Source of the DNA: Bryobacterales bacterium
Lineage (GTDB): Bacteria; Acidobacteriota; Terriglobia; Bryobacterales; Bryobacteraceae
Length of the DNA stretch: 32,465 bases
Assembly (NCBI GenBank): GCA_016789755.1
Contig: JAEUQG010000410.1
Coordinates: 1 to 32,465, forward strand
Reading direction: 5' to 3'
In this document: positions 1 through 7,847 of the stretch, in pieces
How the letters are laid out: each line of letters begins with the position of its first letter
Position numbering within the stretch: position 1 is the stretch's first letter
Position numbers and translations under genes: made by a program
Notes under the pieces: generated by a model
Databases searched by the model: none
Seen by the model: the letters and a program-made list of their open reading frames with translations, nothing else
Told to the model about the DNA's origin: nothing

Positions 1-1
1 C

Positions 2-1018
2 TACCCCGAAAAAGTGCGTAAGGCTTTCGAGTGGGCGCGCGTCATTGTCGCCCCTTCCGAAAGCGCCTACATCACGGACAAGAACCGCCCCTACACCACC
101 GGGCTCAGCAACCTCCAGATCGCGGTCGACGCCGCATCGAAGCAATCGCCGCCCGATCCTACCTCGGCACAAGCCACCGTGATGCGCGCCCAGGATGCCC
201 TGGGGCAGACCCGCGCAGTCGCCGCCTTCCCCGGCCAGGACACCGAAGGACGTTTGGATCAAACGCTCATGCGCATTCTCGAAGCGCCCATCCGCAACAC
301 CGAGGGCCTCTTCAGCCCGGCCAAAATGCTCAACGCCGGCGGCGCCGCCATGTGCCAGCAGTTCAACGTCCTGACCAACAAGTTCCCCTTCAATCCGACG
401 GCCGCGGCCGAAGTGCAGATCAACGAACTGAACGAATTGCTCCGTCCCGGCAACGGGAAGTTCTGGCAATTCTACGAACAGTCTCTGAAGCAGTTCCTCC
501 AGAAGCAAGGCGCTTCCTACGCCCCCACCGGCACCGGAGCGACCCTCAACCCCGCCTTTGTCAACTTCTTCAACCAGGTGGCCCGCCTCTCAGAAGCGTT
601 CTACCGTAGCGGCCCCGATCCGAAGCTCAACTACTCCATCACCGTCAACGGAGTGGATCTTCTCATCACCAGCACGCAGGCCCGTTCCGGCAGCATCACA
701 GTCGATGGCAAGTCCGCGAAAATCGGAGGAGGCCCCGGCGCCTTCTCCTGGGCCGGTCCCCACACCGTCGCCTTCGAATACAACGAAGGCGTCGTCTTCC
801 AGCAGCAAAGCCTGTGGGCCATTTTCCGGTTCTTCGTCGACGCCAAAGTGAGCACGCAGGGCGGAATTACGCAGCTCACCTGGCCCGTCCGCGGAGGGCA
901 GGGAAATCGGGAAATCGCCAACGCCAGGTTCTCCGTCGATCTGCAAGGCGCGCCGGCGGTCTTCGATCGCGACTTCATGCGCGGTCTGCGTTGTATTGCC
1001 ACCGTCGCAACGAAGTAG
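2..1018 (+). CDS. tssM: Type VI secretion protein TssM/IcmF, C-terminal part (cut by window start)
   Basis: This is the C-terminal 338 residues of an IcmF/TssM-like protein; the frame is open from base 2, so the real start lies upstream. TssM is the inner-membrane protein of the T6SS membrane complex, and its C-terminal region lies in the periplasm. Visible family features are the NRPYTTGLSNLQ segment, FPFNPTA, the FWQFYEQSL helix, the FNQVARLSEAFYRSG stretch followed by a beta-rich region, and a final VFDRDFMRGLRC motif near the end. The N-terminal membrane helices and GTPase-like domain are not in the window. The stop is 18 bases before a Ser/Thr kinase gene on the same strand, a common T6SS arrangement where kinases control assembly. 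The family call is from motif memory, not a search. Confidence 0.8.
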   Translation, partial: YPEKVRKAFEWARVIVAPSESAYITDKNRPYTTGLSNLQIAVDAASKQSPPDPTSAQATVMRAQDALGQTRAVAAFPGQDTEGRLDQTLMRILEAPIRNTEGLFSPAKMLNAGGAAMCQQFNVLTNKFPFNPTAAAEVQINELNELLRPGNGKFWQFYEQSLKQFLQKQGASYAPTGTGATLNPAFVNFFNQVARLSEAFYRSGPDPKLNYSITVNGVDLLITSTQARSGSITVDGKSAKIGGGPGAFSWAGPHTVAFEYNEGVVFQQQSLWAIFRFFVDAKVSTQGGITQLTWPVRGGQGNREIANARFSVDLQGAPAVFDRDFMRGLRCIATVATK

Positions 1019-1036
1019 AATTGAGAGTGAACCTTC

Positions 1037-2188
1037 ATGGATCTACCGGCTAGGATCGGCAAATACGAACTGCAGGAGTTCCTCGGCGGCGGCATGAGCC
1101 ACGTCTATCGCGCGCAGGACACTGTCCTCGGCCGGACTGTCGCCGTCAAGATCCTCACTGAGTCCGGCTGCGCCGATTCGGAAACCAAAGCCCGCTTCCT
1201 GCAGGAGGCGCGCACCGCCGGCAGCTTCACCCACGACAACATCATCAGCGTTTTCGATTTCGGCGAGGATCAAGGCCGCCCGTTCATCATCATGGAATTC
1301 CTTCGCGGGGAGAGCCTCCGCGACGCCATCAAGAACGGCCACACCGGAGATCTGCGCAGCAAGCTCGCCATTGCCCTTCAGATCTCGCGCTCGCTCGATT
1401 ACATCCACTCGAAGCGCATCATTCACCGCGATATCAAGCCGGACAACATCCACGTCGATCTCCAGCAGCGCGTCAAACTCATGGACTTCGGCATCGCCAA
1501 GTCCCACAACGTCGCCCTGACCCGGGTCGGCTTCACTCTCGGCACGCCCTACTACATGGCGCCGGAGCAGGTGCTGGGCCAGCAAGTCACCCCGCTCGTC
1601 GATGTGTACGCCTTCGGCATCCTGCTCTACGAATTGTTCACCGGCACGAAACCGATCGGCGGCGACTCCATCGACAAGGTCTTCATGCAGATTCTTCAGG
1701 AGCCGCTCAATCTCGATCCGCTCCGTCAAAGCGGCGCACCGCCCAGCGTGGTGGACATGGTGGAACGCTGCACAGCGAAGATGCCGCAGCAGCGCATCCA
1801 GGGCTTCGGCGCTATCATCGTCGAGATTGAACGCATGCTCGAAGAGACCGCCCCGTCCGCCACACCGGAACGCACGGGGCTTGGGCCCGCCGCCGCCCCC
1901 ATTTCCTCCGCCCGCTGGGAAACGCCCACCCCGCCGCCGCCTGTTGTGCCCCGCGCGCCGGTCACGAAGCCTTCCACGGCTACGCCCGTGCCGCAACCTC
2001 CGGCGATGCCGTCTCCGCCCCCCATGCGTGCCGCGCCCGATTCCGATTCCCTGCCTGGTTTCATGCAGTTGCTGCCGGCGCAGTATCGCACGCAGGAATG
2101 GTTCATCGGCATAGTTGCCGTCGGCGTGATCTTCGGGATGGTGATCCTCGTCCTCCTTCTTCGACTTCTCCTCAGGATCGTGAGCTAA
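1037..2188 (+). CDS. Membrane Ser/Thr protein kinase, T6SS-linked (PpkA-like)
   Basis: A 383-residue Hanks-type kinase. The kinase domain covers about residues 8-275: glycine-rich loop LGGGMSHV (16-23), VAVK lysine K38, HRDIKPDN (130-137), DFG (150-152) and APE (175-177), so all catalytic residues are present. A Pro-rich linker (about 280-345) leads to one C-terminal membrane helix (about 354-378) that ends almost at the C-terminus, so the kinase should sit in the cytoplasm with no outer domain. The glycine loop is one residue shorter than the usual LGxGxFGxV. Lying between tssM and a second kinase, it is probably part of a threonine-phosphorylation switch for T6SS; that role is inference. 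The ATG at 1037 follows a weak GAGAG site. Confidence 0.88.
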   Translation: MDLPARIGKYELQEFLGGGMSHVYRAQDTVLGRTVAVKILTESGCADSETKARFLQEARTAGSFTHDNIISVFDFGEDQGRPFIIMEFLRGESLRDAIKNGHTGDLRSKLAIALQISRSLDYIHSKRIIHRDIKPDNIHVDLQQRVKLMDFGIAKSHNVALTRVGFTLGTPYYMAPEQVLGQQVTPLVDVYAFGILLYELFTGTKPIGGDSIDKVFMQILQEPLNLDPLRQSGAPPSVVDMVERCTAKMPQQRIQGFGAIIVEIERMLEETAPSATPERTGLGPAAAPISSARWETPTPPPPVVPRAPVTKPSTATPVPQPPAMPSPPPMRAAPDSDSLPGFMQLLPAQYRTQEWFIGIVAVGVIFGMVILVLLLRLLLRIVS

Positions 2189-2192
2189 CGCA

Positions 2193-3878
2193 ATGACACA
2201 ACTCCCGCGCATGTTCGGGAAGTATGAACTGCAGAAATTCCTCGGCGGCGGCATGTCGCAAGTCTACAAAGCCACTGACTCCGTCCTGGGCCGCACCGTC
2301 GCCGTGAAGATCCTCACCGAGGAAGGCTGCCGCGACGACGACGCTAAGAAGCGCTTCCTGCTCGAAGCGCAGATGAGCGGCAATTTCATCCACGACAACA
2401 TCATCCGCATCCATGACTACGGAGAACTGGAAGGCCGCCCCTACATCGTCATGGAGTTCCTTACGGGAACCGACCTGCGGGGCGCCATCGACAAGAACCA
2501 GCTCGGCGATCTCCAGAACCGGCTCCATATCGCGCTGCAAGCCGCACGCGCTTTGGGCTACGTTCACACTCGGAATATCATCCATCGCGACATCAAGCCC
2601 GAGAACCTCCACATCGATGAAAACGGCCGCGTCCGCCTGATGGACTTCGGCATCGCCAAAGCGCAGAACTTCAACCTCACGCGGGAAGGCTTTGCCATCG
2701 GCACGCCTTACTACATGGCCCCCGAACAGGTGATGGGAAAACCGGTCACCCCTGCCGCCGACGTCTACGCCTTCGGCATCGTTCTCTACGAAATGCTCAC
2801 CGGCCTGAAGCCCGTCACCGGCGAAACCGTGGAGAGCCTGTTCTATCTGATCCTTCACCAGCAACTCAACATGGAGCCCCTGCAGCAATCCGGAGCGCCC
2901 GCCGAATTGATCGGCCTCGTGCAGCGTTGCGCCTCGAAGAAGCCCGAGGAGCGTCCCGCCAGTTTTGAAGCCGTCATTGCCGAGTTGGAAGCGATCCTCG
3001 CCCATATCCAGGGTGCTCCCAAATCTGCACCCGCGCAGCCCCCCACGCAGCCTCCTGATCTCTCCCCGGACCCCGTAAGCACGAAGAAGCTCCCGTTGCT
3101 TCCCATCGCTGCCGCTGTCGTGGCCGTCGCCATCGGAATTCTCTTCCTGGTCAAGTTTCTCGGTAATCAGGATCAGCCGGTCGCGAAAAAAGGCGCGGAC
3201 CCCACGCCGACTCCCCAGCAACAAGGGCCACCTCCCCGCCAGCAGGATCAATACGGTGAGATGATTCTCATCCCCGAGAGCACCTTTGTTTCCGGGCGCG
3301 AGGATACCGTCAAGAAGCTTCCCAACTACTACATCGACAAGACCGAAGTCAGCGTCGCCATGTGGAACAAGTTCGCCCAGGCGATGGGACGCACCGCCAA
3401 AGATCAGCCCGCCGAGTTTCCCGTTACCGACGTCGCCTTCTCCGAAGCCGTGGAGTATTGTACATGGGCGGGCAAGCGCCTTCCCACCGCGGAGGAATGG
3501 GAAAAAGCGGCTCGCGGAAAAGATGGCCGCCTCTATCCCTGGGGCAACGAACCCGACGGCTCGAAAGCCAACGTGAAAGGCAACCCCAGCCTTAAACCCG
3601 ACTCGCTGCAGCCCGTCGAATCCATGCCCGAAGGAGCAACCCCCGAAGGCGTTCTCCATCTCGCCGGCAACGCCTGGGAATGGGTGGAAGACCCTCGCAA
3701 GCCCTCGCCCGAAATTGTGAAGATGTTCGCTCCGCTACAAGCCACAATCGACGAAGCGTGGACCACCATGCGCGGGGGCGGCGCCGATTTCGGCATTCGC
3801 GGCGCCTCGGCATACGAATTCAGCACCGTGCCCGCAAAGCTCAAAACCCCTTGGTTGGGCTTCCGCTGCGTGAAGTAG
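2193..3878 (+). CDS. Ser/Thr protein kinase fused to an FGE/SUMF1-like extracytoplasmic domain
   Basis: A 561-residue protein starting 4 bases after the previous stop. The N-terminal kinase domain is strongly similar to its neighbour (shared GKYELQ, LGGGMS, VLGRTVAVKILTE, HDNII, HRDIKP, MDFGIAK, GTPYYMAPEQV), indicating tandem duplication. A membrane helix at about 301-325 separates it from a formylglycine-generating-enzyme-like fold (about 350-561), recognised from YYIDKTEVS, RLPTAEEWEKAARG, YPWGNEP, LAGNAWEWVED, MRGGG and GFRCV. True FGEs carry a cysteine pair upstream of this end; here only the terminal GFRC cysteine is visible in that part, so the domain is more likely a binding or sensing module than an active oxidase. 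The gene overlaps the convergent hydrolase gene by 38 bases. Confidence 0.88.
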   Translation: MTQLPRMFGKYELQKFLGGGMSQVYKATDSVLGRTVAVKILTEEGCRDDDAKKRFLLEAQMSGNFIHDNIIRIHDYGELEGRPYIVMEFLTGTDLRGAIDKNQLGDLQNRLHIALQAARALGYVHTRNIIHRDIKPENLHIDENGRVRLMDFGIAKAQNFNLTREGFAIGTPYYMAPEQVMGKPVTPAADVYAFGIVLYEMLTGLKPVTGETVESLFYLILHQQLNMEPLQQSGAPAELIGLVQRCASKKPEERPASFEAVIAELEAILAHIQGAPKSAPAQPPTQPPDLSPDPVSTKKLPLLPIAAAVVAVAIGILFLVKFLGNQDQPVAKKGADPTPTPQQQGPPPRQQDQYGEMILIPESTFVSGREDTVKKLPNYYIDKTEVSVAMWNKFAQAMGRTAKDQPAEFPVTDVAFSEAVEYCTWAGKRLPTAEEWEKAARGKDGRLYPWGNEPDGSKANVKGNPSLKPDSLQPVESMPEGATPEGVLHLAGNAWEWVEDPRKPSPEIVKMFAPLQATIDEAWTTMRGGGADFGIRGASAYEFSTVPAKLKTPWLGFRCVK

Positions 3879-5442
3879 CCTCGCTCGGATATACCTTCGT
3901 CACCGGCAGCAACAACCGCGATTTCCCCAGGTGCACCGTATTGCGCGCCGTCACCGCATGATCGTAGTTCGCCAACGGAGCCCAGGTGTTCGTGTGCCGT
4001 TCAAACCGGGGAGCATTGCTGCTCGATACATGCACGGCAATGCGGTGCCCCTTGTTGAACACCAAGGCCGTCGGCCATAGATGAACCCGGATGGCGTAAG
4101 GCTTCCCCTTCTCCACGCGCGCCGCCTTGTCGAATCCGGCGTGATAGCGCAACCGGTAGGCCTGATCGAGCACCAGAGCTTCATACCCGTTTGGGTACAC
4201 GTCCACCAGCTTCACCATGAAGTCCGTGTCTTCGGCATCGGTGGACACCGTCAACTCGGCTTCGACGTCGCCTGCGATCTCCACCGCCTGTGCCAGCGGT
4301 TCCGTCTGATAGCGGAGCACGTCGGGCCGGGAACTCACCGGCCGCTGATCCATGGGCCCCTTCGCAAGCGTGAGATTGTTGCCGCCGATGGTGGGCGCCG
4401 GCTGGCGCGGATCGTAGGCGAATGTATCCTTCCCTGCCCGCGGCGCACCGGAGCTCAGCTTGCCGCCGCTTGCCAGGTAATACGGCGTAACGGTGGATGC
4501 CGGAGGCCACGATGCCGCCGAACGCCACTCGTTCCCCGGAGCACTCTTGTCGAACGTGTCGCCCATCATGTAGTAGCGCACCGCCGGGTCCTTGTCGGCG
4601 CCGTTTTGCTCGCCCTTCAGCCAGTAATCGAACCAGCGGAACGGGTCCATCAACCGCCGGTCGGCGGCATCCGCGGGATACTTCAAATCCCCCGACAACG
4701 CGCCGTGCCCGAACGCGCCCATGACCAGCTTCTGATTTCCTCGCGCCTTGCCTGCGCCATGCGCCTGCAGGCCCATGAAGTTCTCCACCGTCCCCGCGCT
4801 GAAGATGTCGTACCATCCGCCCACATTGACGAAGGGCACGTTGATCTTCGAATAGTAATTCCGCATATCGGTTTGCCGCGCCTCATCGTCGTAGACGCGA
4901 TGCAGCGGCCGCGGATCGGTGGATGGCGCCACGCCGCGCCCCTTCATCCATTGCTCGTTCATGTGCTGTAGAAATACGCCGCCAGGATAGGCTGCATGGC
5001 GAAACGTGCTGCCCGTCGCCACGGTGACGTATGCGGCGGTCAGATGCGGCGCACCGCTGATAGCAGCCATGTTCGTCGTGATGCCGCCCGCCGATCCCCC
5101 TGTCACCCCCACCTTGCCCGTGCACCAGTTCTGCTGCGCAATCCACTCCACGGTGTCGTAGCCGTCCTGAATATCGTCCGTGAATGCCCGGTACTTTCCC
5201 TCGCTCTGAAACTGTCCCCGTACGTTTTGAACGATGCGCGCGTAGCCGCGCCCCACATAGGCCTTCGCGTCCGAACCGCGCTGCATCTCATACGGAGTGC
5301 GCGTCAGCACCGCGGGCCACGGCCCGTCGCCCTCCGGCGTATACACCAGCGTGTGCAGCTTCACCCCGTCGCGCATCGGCACCATCAAGTCCATCTGCCC
5401 CGCGCACAGCGGCAGCGCTATCAGCATCGGCAGCAGCTTCAT
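3841..5442 (-). CDS. Secreted CocE/NonD family serine hydrolase (X-Pro dipeptidyl-peptidase S15 type)
   Basis: A 533-residue alpha/beta hydrolase with an N-terminal signal peptide (MKLLPMLIALPLCAG). The family opening (MRDGVKLHTLVYTP, then LTRTPYE) is clear. The nucleophile elbow GGSAGG gives Ser117; Asp212 in GGWYDIF and His246 in AFGHG fit the CocE triad. A C-terminal jelly-roll region (about 340-533) follows. Members cleave acyl esters, amides or Xaa-Pro peptides; the substrate cannot be read here. A Shine-Dalgarno GGAGGA (5447-5452) supports the ATG at 5442. It is the second gene after an exported aldolase, only 9 bases away. Its 3' end runs 38 bases into the convergent kinase gene. Confidence 0.88.
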   Translation of the reverse strand: MKLLPMLIALPLCAGQMDLMVPMRDGVKLHTLVYTPEGDGPWPAVLTRTPYEMQRGSDAKAYVGRGYARIVQNVRGQFQSEGKYRAFTDDIQDGYDTVEWIAQQNWCTGKVGVTGGSAGGITTNMAAISGAPHLTAAYVTVATGSTFRHAAYPGGVFLQHMNEQWMKGRGVAPSTDPRPLHRVYDDEARQTDMRNYYSKINVPFVNVGGWYDIFSAGTVENFMGLQAHGAGKARGNQKLVMGAFGHGALSGDLKYPADAADRRLMDPFRWFDYWLKGEQNGADKDPAVRYYMMGDTFDKSAPGNEWRSAASWPPASTVTPYYLASGGKLSSGAPRAGKDTFAYDPRQPAPTIGGNNLTLAKGPMDQRPVSSRPDVLRYQTEPLAQAVEIAGDVEAELTVSTDAEDTDFMVKLVDVYPNGYEALVLDQAYRLRYHAGFDKAARVEKGKPYAIRVHLWPTALVFNKGHRIAVHVSSSNAPRFERHTNTWAPLANYDHAVTARNTVHLGKSRLLLPVTKVYPSEATSRSGSPTKGF

Positions 5443-5446
5443 TGCG

Positions 5447-5452
5447 TCCTCC
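5447..5452 (-). promoter_or_regulatory. Ribosome binding site of the CocE-type hydrolase, adjoining the aldolase stop
   Basis: The minus strand reads GGAGGA 4 bases before the ATG at 5442. Its first base is the last base of the upstream aldolase TAG (5454-5452). Ribosomes ending on the aldolase would release on top of this site, so the two genes are probably translationally coupled. Confidence 0.7.
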
Positions 5453-6297
5453 TAGTACAACGGTTGCTTCTTCGGATCGATGCCGCTTTTGCCCATCGAC
5501 TCCAGCAGCGTGCGCGCCCCGTTCGCCATCATCACCGCATCCGACGGCCCCTGGATGAAACGGAAGCCTTCCTTCAGGTATTCGGCGATCAGCGCCGGAG
5601 TGGCCGCCGGACGCCCCACCGGCAAATTATTCTTCTTGCCCGCCGCCAGCACCCGCCCGATCGCCTGCTTCACTTCCGGATCGTTCTGATTACCCCGCTT
5701 TCCGTAGGAGAACGCCAGATCGTTCGTGCCGATAAACAGCACATCGATGCCCGGCACGGCGGCGATCTCTTCGATTTTCTCCACGGCGCGCTTCTCTTCA
5801 ATGATGACGATCACCATCGCGTTGCGGTCGGCGAAATCGGCGTATCCTTCCGGAGCGGGCCAGCGGAACATCGCCAGTCCCGGACCTGCGCCGCGCCGTC
5901 CCAGCGGCGGATACTTGCAGGCCGCCACAGCCTGCTTCGCCAGTTCCACCGTCGATGTGAAGGGAAAGATCACGCCCAGCGCCCCCGCATCCAAAACGCG
6001 CTTGGCGGTCCACAGTTCATTCACGGGCACGCGCGCAAACGGCATCGCCTTTAGCCCGCGCGTCGCCAGCACCATATTGCGCAGCGTCTCCAGAGTGATG
6101 GGAGAATGCTCCATCTCAATCCACAACAGGTCGAAGCCGTAGTTCGACATCTGCGCCGCCACTTCCACACTGGGGATGGTAACGGTGCCCGCAATCACCG
6201 GCTTGCCCTCCGCCAATGTCTGCCGAACGGGGTTTTGCCATTGCTGCCCCATCATCCCCGCGCACACGCACAAACCCAGAAGAATCGCTTTTGCCAT
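5452..6297 (-). CDS. HpcH/HpaI family aldolase with a signal peptide
   Basis: A 281-residue class II (metal-dependent) aldolase/citrate-lyase family protein. The start is set at the ATG 6297, which begins a credible signal peptide (MAKAILLGLCVCAGMMGQ); the frame is open a further 26 codons upstream but that stretch looks non-coding and would overlap the divergent gene. Family motifs are IEMEHSP (catalytic histidine), FARVPV (arginine), a GALGVIFPF barrel strand, the metal-site glutamate in VIIEE and the GTNDLAFSYG loop. Relatives cleave 2-keto-3-deoxy acids such as 4-hydroxy-2-oxoheptanedioate or 2-keto-3-deoxy-rhamnonate to pyruvate plus an aldehyde. Export is unusual for this family. It is the first gene of a two-gene unit with the secreted hydrolase. 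Confidence 0.85.
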   Translation of the reverse strand: MAKAILLGLCVCAGMMGQQWQNPVRQTLAEGKPVIAGTVTIPSVEVAAQMSNYGFDLLWIEMEHSPITLETLRNMVLATRGLKAMPFARVPVNELWTAKRVLDAGALGVIFPFTSTVELAKQAVAACKYPPLGRRGAGPGLAMFRWPAPEGYADFADRNAMVIVIIEEKRAVEKIEEIAAVPGIDVLFIGTNDLAFSYGKRGNQNDPEVKQAIGRVLAAGKKNNLPVGRPAATPALIAEYLKEGFRFIQGPSDAVMMANGARTLLESMGKSGIDPKKQPLY

Positions 6298-6365
6298 GCC
6301 CCACAGAATATGCTGAACGCGCCCCCGGACACAACGGGGCAGGCAGTGAGACACAATAGACACTG
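6298..6365. promoter_or_regulatory. Divergent intergenic region between the aldolase and the aldehyde dehydrogenase
   Basis: Sixty-eight bases separate two divergent starts, so promoters for both directions should lie here or just inside the genes. I see no convincing -35/-10 pair: the closest minus-strand candidate, TTGTGT with TATTCT 18 bases later, would sit only about 7 bases from the ATG. Confidence 0.35.
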
Positions 6366-7838
6366 ATGACTCCAACCGCCCAACACGAAGTGAACCTCAC
6401 CGGCAAGCTCTTCATCGCAGGCCAGTGGTGCGATGCCGTTTCCGGCAAAACCTTCGATGCCTCGAACCCCGCCACCGAAAGCGTTCTCCTCGCCGTCGCC
6501 GAAGCCGGCGAGGCAGATATCGATCTCGCCGTCAAAGCCGCGAACAAGGCCTATCGCGAGGGACCGTGGGCCAAAATGTCCGCCACCGACCGCGGGCGTC
6601 TGTTGTGGAAGATCGGCGATCTGCTGCTGCAGCACGCCGACGAAATCGCCCGCATCGAAACGCTCAACAACGGCAAGCCGATCTTCGAATCGCGTTACGT
6701 CGACGTACCCGCCGCCGCCGCGTGCTTTCAGTACTACGCCGGATGGGCCACCAAGGTGCAGGGCGACGTCATCCCCGTCCCCGGCAACTACCTCAACTAC
6801 ACCTTGCGCGAACCGCTCGGTGTCTGCGGCGCCATCATCCCCTGGAATTTTCCGCTGCTCATGGCGGCCTGGAAACTCGCCCCCGCGCTCGCTTGCGGCA
6901 ACACCGTGGTGCTGAAGCCCGCCGAACAAACCCCGCTCAGCGCCTTGAAGCTCGCCGAAATCCTCCAGCAAGCCGGTCTGCCCGACGGCGTGGTGAACAT
7001 CGTGCCCGGTTTCGGACCCACCGCCGGCGCCGCCCTCGTGCGGCATCCACTGGTGGCGAAGATCGCCTTCACCGGCAGCACCGCCGTCGGCAAGGAGATC
7101 ATGCGCACAGCCTCGGAAACCTTGAAGAAGGTATCGCTCGAGCTGGGCGGCAAATCTCCCAATATCGTCTTCGCCGACGCCGACCTCGATGCCGCCGTGC
7201 GCGGCGCCATTAACGGCATCTTCTACGGCAAGGGCGAAGTTTGCGCCGCCGGGTCGCGCCTGTTTGTGGAAAGCTCCATCCACGATGAGTTCCTGCAAAA
7301 GCTGCAAGACCGCGCGGCGAAGCTCACCGCCGGCGATCCCCTGCATCCCAAAACCCGCCTCGGCGCTCTCGTCTCCGCTGAGCAGATGAACAAGGTGCTC
7401 GGATACATCGAATCGGGCAAGAGCGAAGGCGCGAAGCTGATCGCCGGCGGCGAACGCACCACCGTCGGCGACAAAGGCTACTTCGTCAAACCCACCATCT
7501 TCGACGACGTGCGCAACGACATGAAGATCGCCCGCGAAGAGATCTTCGGACCCGTGCTTTCCACCATCTCCTTCGCCAATCTCGACGACGCCATCGAGCA
7601 GGCCAACCAGACAATCTACGGGCTTGCCGCCGCCGTCTGGACACGCGACATCAAGAAAGCTCACCGCGCCGCCCGCGCCATTCAGGCCGGCACGGTATGG
7701 GTGAATACGTACAATATCCTCGATACCGCATCGCCCTTCGGCGGATACAAAATGAGCGGCTTCGGTCGCGAACTGGGAGCGCACGCACTCGACCTCTACA
7801 CGCAGATCAAGAGCGTGTGGGTGGATCTCAACGAGTAG
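6366..7838 (+). CDS. NAD(P)-dependent aldehyde dehydrogenase (ALDH1/2-like)
   Basis: A 490-residue, full-length member of the classical aldehyde dehydrogenase family that oxidises an aldehyde to its acid in the cytoplasm. The oxyanion asparagine N161 lies in PWNFP, the coenzyme loop is FTGSTAVG (235-242), the general base Glu259 is in LELGGKSP, and the nucleophile Cys293 is in GEVCAAGSR. The late motif EEIFGPVLS and the closing [15 protein letters not shown] are also present. It opens a three-gene plus-strand run with a cytochrome/monooxygenase-like gene 9 bases downstream. The substrate is unknown; ALDH1-like sequences are often broad-range. The ATG at 6366 gives the expected N-terminus. Confidence 0.93.
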   Translation: MTPTAQHEVNLTGKLFIAGQWCDAVSGKTFDASNPATESVLLAVAEAGEADIDLAVKAANKAYREGPWAKMSATDRGRLLWKIGDLLLQHADEIARIETLNNGKPIFESRYVDVPAAAACFQYYAGWATKVQGDVIPVPGNYLNYTLREPLGVCGAIIPWNFPLLMAAWKLAPALACGNTVVLKPAEQTPLSALKLAEILQQAGLPDGVVNIVPGFGPTAGAALVRHPLVAKIAFTGSTAVGKEIMRTASETLKKVSLELGGKSPNIVFADADLDAAVRGAINGIFYGKGEVCAAGSRLFVESSIHDEFLQKLQDRAAKLTAGDPLHPKTRLGALVSAEQMNKVLGYIESGKSEGAKLIAGGERTTVGDKGYFVKPTIFDDVRNDMKIAREEIFGPVLSTISFANLDDAIEQANQTIYGLAAAVWTRDIKKAHRAARAIQAGTVWVNTYNILDTASPFGGYKMSGFGRELGAHALDLYTQIKSVWVDLNE

Positions 7839-7847
7839 AATGGGGAG

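Noticed and set aside
1043..3659. Long open frames (403 and 495 codons) on the minus strand across the two kinases
   Set aside because: They lie wholly antisense to clear kinase genes, are rich in low-complexity Gly/Asp/Val and share no motif with known proteins; high GC produces such shadows.
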